NCBI GenBank assembly: GCA_040222855.1
Contig: JAVKCD010000003.1
Span: 186,001-250,000, forward strand
From: Phycisphaeraceae bacterium
GTDB lineage: Bacteria; Planctomycetota; Phycisphaerae; Phycisphaerales; Phycisphaeraceae
Direction: 5' to 3'
DNA length: 64,000 nucleotides
Shown here: in pieces, positions 9,301-16,020 of the stretch
Layout of the letters: every line of letters starts with the position of its first letter
How positions within the stretch are numbered: the first letter of the stretch is position 1
Notes under the pieces: model-generated
What the model was told of the DNA's origin: nothing
The model's database searches: none
The model's input: the letters and a program-made list of their open reading frames with translations, nothing else
Position numbers and translations under genes: made by a program

Positions 9301-9589
9301 CCAACACCCCGTCAAACAAAACCCCCACCCGCTCTCGACCAAGCCGCACCCCCACGTTCTCATTGAGCGCCGCCAACCCCGCCGCATCACTCGACCCCTT
9401 CACCAGCCAACCCAACACCCGATCTCGAATCTCACCCGCCGCCGCCCGCGTAAACGTCGTCGCCAACACCCGCCCAGGCTCCGCACCCGACTCCAGCAGC
9501 CGCAGATAACGCTGCGCCAACGAAAACGTCTTGCCCGACCCCGCCGATGCACGGATCAACTCATGCTCTGGAATCACACCCCGACTCAC
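6302..9589 (-). CDS. addA: AddA-like ATP-dependent helicase/nuclease (UvrD/RecB family)
   Basis: A 1095-residue superfamily-1A helicase joined to a RecB-type nuclease, the AddA subunit of the AddAB double-strand-break resection complex. Motif I (Walker A) is RASAGSGKTF near residues 13-22, motif Ia is ATTFTRAAAGEIRDR, motif II is LLLDEFQDTSRQQW near 370, motif III is GDTKQAIYGWRGGD, and motif V includes VMTVHRSKGMEFDAVVLPDL near 720-740. The C-terminal 200 residues hold a PD-(D/E)XK nuclease with GRIDRLV and VVDYKTD. The gene overlaps addB by the sequence ATGA, implying coupled translation. It acts in recombination repair together with RecA. Base composition is very G-rich on the coding strand. 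Confidence 0.88.
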   Translation of the reverse strand: MSRGVIPEHELIRASAGSGKTFSLAQRYLRLLESGAEPGRVLATTFTRAAAGEIRDRVLGWLVKGSSDAAGLAALNENVGVRLGRERVGVLFDGVLGALPRLPIGTIDSTFHRMASAFAFELGLPERPTLLDEQSSLAEDLRGRSIERLLSERERAETLETLIAWLRRLTSGQATRSVTEEIDRIVKELHGVWVETPVAGLWHFGKHGRRLGDEAFVAAVERLRGCRDVLPKTQKGETQKSYLRALSSAVACAESGEWESLLTAGLSPKVWAGETFDRKEIPEALSGALRPVMEHAIAEVAETIDWRTHATALFLSDYDKAWEVMAARRGAVLYSDMTRLLAQGVVGGDERWLEELRFRTDATTDHLLLDEFQDTSRQQWAVLSPIVDEVLASGPAAESGRSVFCVGDTKQAIYGWRGGDVRLFDQMEKRIEDAGGGNRELSKVWRCSPAVLDLVNAVFMNLTSWGGVESDEQVRMLRDWQGSFPEHEAAHSDRVGYACVERTEPLRGEADDEERSWGAGAGEYEEEVDAPLGAHGADHLRQVAERVKALHDRLPGRSVAVLVSRNRTAGELLLLLRGLGVEASGEGGIPIAGDPAVEAVLSALTLADHPGDLAAAFHVRNSPLGEVVKVPGSDDGLAGWGAGVRGALLASGFGAVLQRWIGGLVGACDEGRWRRLEQLLVMAQRYDLEMGAEPEPAALRPGRFVASVRRQRVEEPSQSAVRVMTVHRSKGMEFDAVVLPDLDQKWIHRAGPAIRRDAQTGEVVQIAHRPPKKLRDYYPLIAQAIRDGEADDLGERLCGLYVAMTRAIHGLYVMLPALRKTAKGGVSKAGVGDRSAASLIRQVLALPEEPEEPDEEGEVLVEFGEAGWAERVERRDVGERVLRRALRAKVKEGRMASVSAASSHGRARLMELFERGRGVAARARGEAVHALLEGVGFVDDELPAWVGDDEAAWALLEASGLDVSGDDVSEWVAEARRAMGMDSVCEVLSRRGAARVMAEVPFARTPAEGTLVVGRIDRLVVWEVDGGVERAEVVDYKTDRVADDEAGRALALERHAAQVGRYCEAAAALLGVDRAAVTGRLLMTLTGDVVDVPSG

Positions 9590-12417
9590 GCCCCACCCCC
9601 CATCAACGCCGTCGTCCGCGCAATCAACCCCGCACGATCCGCCGCACCATCACCACACAAACCCGCCAACCCATCCTCAAACACCGGCAAATCCCCAGGC
9701 GGCCAGAACAACCCACCCACAATCCTCCGCACCACCTCATCCCGAACCACCCGCGCCGACGCCAACTCCTCCCCATCCCACCCCGCCAGATGCACATGCC
9801 CCCCAACATCCGCCGACGACGCACCCGGCAAAATCCAGTACCCCGCATCCACCGCCTCATCCACACCCACCATCGAATGCCTGACCAGATCCAGATACAA
9901 CGGCAGCTGCAAATCCGACCACACCAAATCCCGCGTGTGATGACGACCCCGCGCCTCATTCTTCCGCGTGATCTTCCCAAACGTCTTGTAATCCAGCACC
10001 TGCCAACCAAACTCCGGGTGACGATCAATCCGATCAATCCGCCCCGAAACCACCACCGCCTCCCCGTCCACCTCCAACGGCAACTCCAGCTTCCGCTCCG
10101 CCGCCACAATCTCCCAACCCGCCGCCCACCGCGACACCTGCACCCGCGCCACCGCCGACAGCCGAGCCCGCAGACTCTCCAACTGAATCCGCTGCGCCAC
10201 CGACCGATCATCTCCAAACCGCTTCGCCGCCTCAGCCTCCAACGCCCCCTCAAGCAACCGCTCCACCCGCAACAAACTCCCCCGCTCCTTCGCATCCACC
10301 TCCGCTAACCACTTCAACACATCATGCGTCAGCGTCCCAAACCGCGCAGCCCCCAGCTCATCCCCCTCCTCCTCCACCGCCGTGAGCTTCTCCACATACT
10401 TCAGGTAAAACCGGTACGGACACATCAGATAATCTCGAAACGCCGTCACCCCCAACCGCCGCAACACCACCCCCTCACGCCCAGGCGGGATCATCAAAAA
10501 CCGATGCGCCCCACCCGGCTCACCCAACCGCAACCGCTCCGCCGGATGCTCCCGCTCTTCTAGAAACCGCCGCAGCCGCACCACCCGCGTCTCCCGATCG
10601 CCACCCAGCAACACCAGACTCGGCAACAACGGCTCCCGATTCACCGAACGCCCCGCCGCAATCAGCGTCACCTCCCGACGACACCGCACCGCCACCTCCA
10701 ACGCCCACCGATCCCGCGCCTCGCGCATCTCACCCGCATCCAAACTCAACCGCTTCCTTACCGACATAGGCAGCAACGGCTCCACCCCCGGCCGCGCCGG
10801 AAACGACCCCTCATTCAACCCCGCCACCACCAGCACACCCGCCCCATCAAACGCCATCTCCAACACACCCACAATCGGCACCGCCGCCTCATCACCCGCC
10901 AAACCCACCGCCGCACCTTCCGCTCCCCCCAGCACCCAATCCACCGCCTCTACAAACCCCACCTCAGGCACACCCTCCGCCAACTGACCCAGACTCGCCA
11001 CCGCATCCAACTCGTCCAACAACCCCTCCACCTCCTCCGCCAACACCGACCCCACCTCAACCTCACGCGCCCCATACACAGCCCGCAACACCCCGCGCAA
11101 CACCTCAACCCAACCCTCCAACCGCCTCTCCTCCCCCGCCTCAACCGACACCAACCCCATCACCGCCTCATACAACGCTTTCACCCGCGCAATCACCTCA
11201 TCATCCCCCACCCACACCGACCCCAAACGCCTATGAAACGCCTCATCCGCATAGATATCCAGCAAACCCGCCCAATCCCCATCACCCCCCACCACCCCCC
11301 GCAGATACCCATCCAGATCAGGATGCCGCACCAGCACCGCCAGATCATCAACACCCCGCGTCTCCACAAACCGCGCTAGCTGCCCCAGCAAAACCGCCGG
11401 ACCACTCGCCGCCAAACCCCGCGACCCCACGATCGCAGCCCGCACCCCCGCCAACGACAACCCCGCCCGGATCGGCTCACTCAAATCACCATCCGCCGCC
11501 ACCACCGTCACATCATCCGCAGCAACCCCATCGCCCTCCGCCACGCCCTCAATCGCCTCCACCACCGCCAACACCTGATCCTCCGCATCCTCCACAAACC
11601 GCAGCCGGCCCTCCTCCACATCCAACCCTCGCTCCGCCCACGCCTCCGGCCGAACCGCACCCAACACATCAAAGGCCTCGCCATCCTCACCCTCATCACC
11701 CCACACCAGCGCCACCACCTCATCCTCCACATCACTCAACAACCCCGCCAGCACCGGCCTCGGATCAAGCACCCCCAGCAGCACCACCGTCCGCCACAGC
11801 CGCAGCGGACCACCCCGCGCCGCCTCCGCCAAACCATGCCAACCATCCACCAACCCCTCACCCGCCAGCCTCTCGAGATACCGCCCCTCCAACTCGGCCA
11901 ACGCCTCATACCGCTCCGGCACCGGCACATCCACACCCACCGCCTCCAGCAGCCCCGGCAACGCCCGAAAACTCAAACCATCCAGCACCAGATCACCCGA
12001 AGCCTTCGCCAGCCGCCGCGCCAACCGCAAACACGTCACCTCCCGATCCTCACCCGCCCGCTCACGCACCAGCGTCCCCAGCAACCCCGCCTCAGCCCCC
12101 CGCAACACCGACCACCACGCCACCACCGACTGCCAAGCCGTCGCCTCACGACCCTCCACCACCGCCAGCTTCCGCAGCAACACCTGCGGCGCCACCAGCT
12201 CAGGCGGCATCACCACACAACCCCGCTCCCGCGCACGGCCCGCCAGACGACCCAGCAACTGCCGTCGCGCCCGATCACTCGGCACCACCACCACCAGCCC
12301 CGTCAGATCCCACGCCCTCAGCCCACCACCACCCACCGCAACCATCCCCTCCAGCGCATCCACCGCCCCGGCCAACAACGGCTGGTCACGGCCCAAAAAA
12401 ACCCTGCGAATCGACAT
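9586..12417 (-). CDS. addB: AddB-like nuclease subunit (PD-(D/E)XK)
   Basis: A 943-residue partner of AddA, first gene of the pair. The N-terminal two thirds resemble the inactivated helicase of AddB: after FLGRDQPLLAGAV, where AddB of Bacillus has a P-loop, no GxGKT is visible. The middle part carries a helicase-like segment VLVVAGLNEGSFPARPG. The C-terminal nuclease has CPYRFYLKYVEKL, FGTLTHDVLKWL, SGRIDRID and VLDYKTFGK, the last two forming the metal site. Firmicute AddB holds a 4Fe-4S cluster between one Cys before and three after the nuclease; here only the first Cys is obvious. The ATG at 12417 is preferred because upstream in-frame codons look non-conserved. It is divergent from the TPR-YggX gene. 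Confidence 0.82.
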   Translation of the reverse strand: MSIRRVFLGRDQPLLAGAVDALEGMVAVGGGGLRAWDLTGLVVVVPSDRARRQLLGRLAGRARERGCVVMPPELVAPQVLLRKLAVVEGREATAWQSVVAWWSVLRGAEAGLLGTLVRERAGEDREVTCLRLARRLAKASGDLVLDGLSFRALPGLLEAVGVDVPVPERYEALAELEGRYLERLAGEGLVDGWHGLAEAARGGPLRLWRTVVLLGVLDPRPVLAGLLSDVEDEVVALVWGDEGEDGEAFDVLGAVRPEAWAERGLDVEEGRLRFVEDAEDQVLAVVEAIEGVAEGDGVAADDVTVVAADGDLSEPIRAGLSLAGVRAAIVGSRGLAASGPAVLLGQLARFVETRGVDDLAVLVRHPDLDGYLRGVVGGDGDWAGLLDIYADEAFHRRLGSVWVGDDEVIARVKALYEAVMGLVSVEAGEERRLEGWVEVLRGVLRAVYGAREVEVGSVLAEEVEGLLDELDAVASLGQLAEGVPEVGFVEAVDWVLGGAEGAAVGLAGDEAAVPIVGVLEMAFDGAGVLVVAGLNEGSFPARPGVEPLLPMSVRKRLSLDAGEMREARDRWALEVAVRCRREVTLIAAGRSVNREPLLPSLVLLGGDRETRVVRLRRFLEEREHPAERLRLGEPGGAHRFLMIPPGREGVVLRRLGVTAFRDYLMCPYRFYLKYVEKLTAVEEEGDELGAARFGTLTHDVLKWLAEVDAKERGSLLRVERLLEGALEAEAAKRFGDDRSVAQRIQLESLRARLSAVARVQVSRWAAGWEIVAAERKLELPLEVDGEAVVVSGRIDRIDRHPEFGWQVLDYKTFGKITRKNEARGRHHTRDLVWSDLQLPLYLDLVRHSMVGVDEAVDAGYWILPGASSADVGGHVHLAGWDGEELASARVVRDEVVRRIVGGLFWPPGDLPVFEDGLAGLCGDGAADRAGLIARTTALMGGGA

Positions 12418-12461
12418 GCCCCGCATCCTCACCCCACACACCAAACCCCGCAACCCCCGCA

Positions 12462-12490
12462 TCGACCCGAAGCCCACAAAGCGCTATGCT
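12462..12490 (+). promoter_or_regulatory. Putative promoter of the TPR-YggX gene
   Basis: TCGACC at 12462-12467, a spacer of 17, and TATGCT at 12485-12490. The ATG at 12497 is six bases after the -10 element, so the mRNA is probably leaderless. Confidence 0.45.
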
Positions 12491-12496
12491 ACCGGC

Positions 12497-13147
12497 ATGA
12501 GCAACATCGACGAACGCATCGCCCAGTGGGAACGCATGGCCGCCGAAGCACCCGACGACATGGCCTACCTCAGCCTCGGCAACGCCTACAAAGAAGCCGA
12601 ACGCCTCCAGGACGCCGTCGTCGCCTACCAGAAGGCCATCGACCTCAACGACGGCATGTCCCGCGCATACCAGCAGTTGGGACATTCCCTCATCAAACTC
12701 AACCAAAAAGACCAGGCCGCCACCATCCTCACCAAGGGCTACACCGTCGCCGCCGCCCGGGGCGACGTCATGCCCCAAAAAGCCATCGGCTCACTCCTCG
12801 AACAGATCGACGCACCCATCCCACAGGTCGAAGACGCCTCCGCCAAAAAAGCCCAGGTCGAGTCCTCCGGCAAAATGGTTCTCGACCGCCGCGCCGGCCA
12901 ACCCCAGCCCCGACTCGCCGATCCACCCATGCGCGGGCCCATCGGCCGCTTCATCTTCGACCACTTCGGACAGATCACCTGGAACGAATGGATCGGCCAG
13001 GGCACCAAAGTCATCAACGAACTAAGACTCGACTTCTCCAACCCCGCCCACCAGGACCTCTACGAACAACACATGCTCGAATGGCTCCAGGTCTCCCGCG
13101 AAGAAATCGACGCCTACAACCAGGAAAACGCCACTTCTGACGCCTGA
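12497..13147 (+). CDS. TPR protein with C-terminal YggX-like Fe(2+)-trafficking domain
   Basis: A 216-residue protein with two parts. Residues about 1-115 form TPR-type helical repeats (DDMAYLSLGNAYKEAERLQD and SRAYQQLGHSLIKLNQKDQA). After a linker rich in Ala/Lys/Pro, residues about 150-205 resemble the oxidative-stress protein YggX of enterobacteria: IGRFIFDHFGQITWNEWI, then VINELRLDFSNPAHQDL and YEQHMLEWL align with LGKRIYNEISKEAWAQW, LINEKKLNMMNAEHRKL and LEQEMVNFLF. YggX protects Fe-S clusters and may carry iron; its N-terminal Cys-7 is absent here. The ATG at 12497 follows a -10 hexamer by six bases. It stands alone, divergent from addB. The iron role is inferred from similarity. Confidence 0.78.
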   Translation: MSNIDERIAQWERMAAEAPDDMAYLSLGNAYKEAERLQDAVVAYQKAIDLNDGMSRAYQQLGHSLIKLNQKDQAATILTKGYTVAAARGDVMPQKAIGSLLEQIDAPIPQVEDASAKKAQVESSGKMVLDRRAGQPQPRLADPPMRGPIGRFIFDHFGQITWNEWIGQGTKVINELRLDFSNPAHQDLYEQHMLEWLQVSREEIDAYNQENATSDA

Positions 13148-13184
13148 TACCGCGTTTTTTCTTGGCCACCCCGACTTCCAGTGG

Positions 13185-13190
13185 TAACCT
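13185..13190 (+). promoter_or_regulatory. Putative -10 element of the PEP-CTERM gene
   Basis: TAACCT at 13185-13190 would place the transcription start at about 13196-13198, inside or at the edge of the hairpin at 13193-13210, so the hairpin would form the 5' end of the mRNA. The -35 region is unclear. Confidence 0.35.
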
Positions 13191-13192
13191 TC

Positions 13193-13210
13193 ATAAGCCG
13201 CAAGGCTTAT
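13193..13210 (+). repeat. Perfect 7-bp hairpin with GCAA tetraloop in the 5' leader of the PEP-CTERM gene
   Basis: ATAAGCC (13193-13199), loop GCAA (13200-13203), GGCTTAT (13204-13210). GCAA is a GNRA tetraloop, the most stable class. It has no T-run after it, so it is not a terminator. It sits 45 bases before the ATG at 13256; the GGAG Shine-Dalgarno lies downstream of the hairpin and stays free. A role in mRNA stability or regulation is possible but not shown. Confidence 0.6.
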
Positions 13211-13255
13211 CCGGTTTAACACGCGCAAAAAACACCACTTCTGGAGAAGTCAGAG

Positions 13256-14635
13256 ATGCAGACCGCAGCCCTCCCCACACGCCTCCTCCTGTCCGCCACC
13301 CTCACCCTCGGCATCACCTCGCTCGCCCACGCCGAGTTCGAGTCCGAGTTCAACGACGACTTCTTCAACGCACAAAACGTCTCCGAGAACACCATCTTCG
13401 GATTCCTTGGCGACGGCGGAGGCTTCTTCGACCCCGTCATGTTCGGCGCTGATGACTTCTACGAAATCGGCACCCTCTCCGGGTTCAACGTCGATACCTG
13501 GGCCTACGCAGGCTTCACACCCTTCCGCGACTTCGTCGTCATCATCGATAACGACCCCTACGGATTCAACGGCGAAGGCTACGCCTCACCACCAGCCTCC
13601 ATCGCCTCCGACACCGACGGCATCGCCGGAACCGGATTCGGCTACGGCGGGTTCGGCCCCGACACCACACTCGGCATCTACGACGGAATCCTCATCGACA
13701 CCGATGACAACTCCAGCCCCCTTGGCGACGGAAGCGCCTCCGCCATCGTCGGACAGGTCAACGGCGACGGCTCCATCTTCCTCCAGGTCTCCGGATACCC
13801 CGATGGACTCCCAGGCGACCCCACACCCTTCGACGGTTTCTTCGAAGACCAGTTCGGCTTCCTCTTCGATCACGACCAGTTCGGCGACTACTACATGTAC
13901 GTCGTCTTCGACCAGACCAACCCCTTTGACGCCCTCGACGAGTTTATCCCCGCTGAAACCATCGGCGATACCGACTTCTACCGATGGGACCGATTCGACC
14001 CCGGCACCCTGCTCCGCGCAGGTACCCTCGCCGACTTCGACCCCATGCTCATCGCCCTCGATGAATCCGAATCCCTCATCACATTCGAAGACGACTTCTA
14101 CAACCTCAACCCCATCGTCCAGTTCAACGTCCCAGCCTCCGGCGAGTTCACCCTAGGCGTAACCGGATACCCCGACTTCAGCTTCGTCGGTGACCACCCC
14201 GAAACCGGCAGCTACGACCTCCTCGTCTTCCTCGTCGGCGATCAGAACTACGACGACCTCATCACACCCACCGACATCGACCTCATCGTCGATAACTTCC
14301 AAAACTTCGAAGACCTCGTCTCCGACATCAACCTCGACGGCATCACCGACGCCGCCGACATCGCAGCCCTCCTCGACCTCCTCGGAACCACCTACGGCGA
14401 CGCAAACCTCGACCTCGTCGTCGACCTCATCGACCTCTCACTCCTCGCTACAAACTTCGGCGAGGAAGAAATGGGCTGGATCGACGGCGACTTCAACCAC
14501 GATCGCAACGTCGACCTCATCGACCTCTCCATCCTTGCAACAAACTTCGGCTTCAACGGCATCGTCATCCCCGAACCCGCCTCCGCCGCCCTCCTCACCC
14601 TCAGCCTCGCCAGCCTCCGAAGACGCTCCGCCTAA
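13256..14635 (+). CDS. Secreted PEP-CTERM protein with dockerin-like calcium-binding repeats
   Basis: A 459-residue exported acidic protein. A signal peptide covers about residues 1-26, ending at SLAHA. The mature N-terminus EFESEFNDDFFNAQNV resembles the start of pre-peptidase C-terminal-type envelope domains, and the middle is Asp/Gly/Phe rich. From about residue 330 come four EF-hand-like loops; the last two, GDANLDLVVDLIDLSLLATN and GDFNHDRNVDLIDLSILATN, are dockerin type I units. The C-terminus has PEP (VIPEPASAA), a hydrophobic helix and the basic tail RRRSA, the sorting signal cut by exosortase/archaeosortase-type enzymes. No exosortase is in the window. GGAG precedes the ATG by about nine bases and a strong terminator follows. 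Ligand and partner are unknown. Confidence 0.88.
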   Translation: MQTAALPTRLLLSATLTLGITSLAHAEFESEFNDDFFNAQNVSENTIFGFLGDGGGFFDPVMFGADDFYEIGTLSGFNVDTWAYAGFTPFRDFVVIIDNDPYGFNGEGYASPPASIASDTDGIAGTGFGYGGFGPDTTLGIYDGILIDTDDNSSPLGDGSASAIVGQVNGDGSIFLQVSGYPDGLPGDPTPFDGFFEDQFGFLFDHDQFGDYYMYVVFDQTNPFDALDEFIPAETIGDTDFYRWDRFDPGTLLRAGTLADFDPMLIALDESESLITFEDDFYNLNPIVQFNVPASGEFTLGVTGYPDFSFVGDHPETGSYDLLVFLVGDQNYDDLITPTDIDLIVDNFQNFEDLVSDINLDGITDAADIAALLDLLGTTYGDANLDLVVDLIDLSLLATNFGEEEMGWIDGDFNHDRNVDLIDLSILATNFGFNGIVIPEPASAALLTLSLASLRRRSA

Positions 14636-14667
14636 CCCATAAAACCTCAGTCACACCAACGCACACC

Positions 14668-14699
14668 AGCGAGCCCGCCCCATGGCGGGCTCGCTTTTT
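14668..14699 (+). terminator. Rho-independent terminator after the PEP-CTERM gene
   Basis: A perfect 12-bp GC-rich stem, AGCGAGCCCGCC (14668-14679) with GGCGGGCTCGCT (14684-14695), closes a CCAT loop and runs straight into a T-run (14695-14699). It ends 32 bases after the stop codon's neighbourhood and separates this gene from the next one. Confidence 0.92.
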
Positions 14700-14718
14700 C
14701 TTCCCACCTCCCCAGCGA

Positions 14719-14724
14719 TAACAT
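14719..14724 (+). promoter_or_regulatory. Putative -10 element of the serine-hydrolase lipoprotein gene
   Basis: TAACAT lies six bases before the ATG at 14731, again suggesting a leaderless mRNA. It directly follows the terminator of the preceding gene, which leaves no room for a leader. Confidence 0.4.
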
Positions 14725-14730
14725 GAACCC

Positions 14731-15993
14731 ATGACGCATCTCCTCTCATCAACAACCGCACTCCTCCTCATCTCACTCACTCTCACCGCCTGCGCGTCCA
14801 ACAACACCACTCGCGCCCCCGCCAGCACCCGCATCACCTCCGGCTGGTTCTCCGATGTCCTCATCAACGCACCCTCCACCTTCGGCGGGCTCCTCGTCGA
14901 CCCCAAAGCCCACCGCATCCAGATCATCATCTCAGAAGTTGTCGAACACCCCGACCGACCCGCCACCATCAACCGCCACCGCTTCCGCGTCGATGACGAC
15001 TACATCTACCCCGCCAGCTCCATCAAGGTCGCCGCCGCCGTCGCCGCCCTCCTCGAAGTCCAACAAATCGCAGAGCAATCCGGCCTCAACATCACCGCCG
15101 ACACACCCCTCGTCCTCCACCCACGCAAACCAGATAGCGCCGTCCGCACCCGCGACGACTCCAACGTCGCCAACGGCACCATCACCCTCCACCACGAAAT
15201 CCGCAAAACACTCCTCGTCTCCTCCAACGAAGCCTACAACCGCCTCTACGACTTCGTCGGCCGCGATCAACTCAACCAACGCATGTGGGACGCCGGACTC
15301 ACCTCCTTCCGCCTCCGCCACCGACTCTCCGACCCAGGCGACCAAACCTACCACCGCTTCACACCACGAACCGACATCATCCTCGACCAGCGCGCACACA
15401 CAGTCCCACAGCGCACCGCCACCCTCCCGCTCACCGACAACTTCAAAAACCTCGACCTCCGCCTCGGCCAGGCCCACATCAACAACACCGGCGAACGCAT
15501 CAACACCCCCTTCGACTTCTCCGACAAAAACCACGTCTCACTCGAAGACCTCCAAGACCTCATCATCATGATCGCCCGCCCCGATATCGACCTCGGCAAA
15601 CCCGGATTCAAACTCTCCGACACCCACCGCGCCCTCATCCTCGACGCCATGTCCATCGACCCCATCGACTCTCCCAACCCCGTCTACCCCCGTTCACGCT
15701 ACCAACCCGGCTTCGCCGACTCCCCCGTCCTCGACGGCGTCGCCCGCGTCGTCACCCGACCCGCCGTCATGGTCATCGACAAATCCGGCACCGCCTACGG
15801 CTTCAAAATCGAAAACGGCTACTTCTTCGACCGCTCCACAGGAACCTCATTCTTCCTCACCGCCACCACCTACACCAACCCCAACCAAACCCTCAACGAC
15901 AACACCTACGGCTACCAGACCGCCAACGCCTTCATGACCGACCTCGGCGCCGCCATCGCAAAAAAACTCTGGATCGCCACCGAACGACAGTAA
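14731..15993 (+). CDS. Lipoprotein of the serine beta-lactamase/penicillin-recognising fold
   Basis: A 420-residue protein with a lipoprotein signal (lipobox LTAC, Cys about 21). The class A beta-lactamase-like fold is indicated by the S-x-x-K motif in YPASSIKVAAAVAALLE (Ser about 96, Lys about 99), an SxN-type motif in VSSNEAYNRLYDFVG near 175, and a K-S/T-G motif in VIDKSGTAYGFKIEN near 350. These three motifs build the acyl-serine active site. Family members include beta-lactamases and esterase or peptidase relatives; the length exceeds a typical class A enzyme (about 290) and no Glu-166-type omega loop was recognised, so antibiotic hydrolysis should not be assumed. It is convergent with the M3 peptidase gene. 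Confidence 0.75.
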   Translation: MTHLLSSTTALLLISLTLTACASNNTTRAPASTRITSGWFSDVLINAPSTFGGLLVDPKAHRIQIIISEVVEHPDRPATINRHRFRVDDDYIYPASSIKVAAAVAALLEVQQIAEQSGLNITADTPLVLHPRKPDSAVRTRDDSNVANGTITLHHEIRKTLLVSSNEAYNRLYDFVGRDQLNQRMWDAGLTSFRLRHRLSDPGDQTYHRFTPRTDIILDQRAHTVPQRTATLPLTDNFKNLDLRLGQAHINNTGERINTPFDFSDKNHVSLEDLQDLIIMIARPDIDLGKPGFKLSDTHRALILDAMSIDPIDSPNPVYPRSRYQPGFADSPVLDGVARVVTRPAVMVIDKSGTAYGFKIENGYFFDRSTGTSFFLTATTYTNPNQTLNDNTYGYQTANAFMTDLGAAIAKKLWIATERQ

Positions 15994-16020
15994 GACCCCG
16001 CACACAAACCACACATCGCC

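Noticed and set aside
6425-12300. Long open frames on the plus strand opposite addA and addB
   Set aside because: Their products are arginine-, proline- and histidine-rich low-complexity sequence without family resemblance, a result of the very G-rich coding strand of addA/addB.
13148-13255. c-di-GMP riboswitch before the PEP-CTERM gene
   Set aside because: Only one stem with a GNRA loop is present; the second helix and the conserved GCAC-type core of GEMM RNAs are missing.
14731-15993. Antibiotic-resistance beta-lactamase
   Set aside because: The SxxK, SxN and KSG motifs are shared with esterases and peptidases, and the length and missing omega-loop Glu do not fit a class A beta-lactamase.
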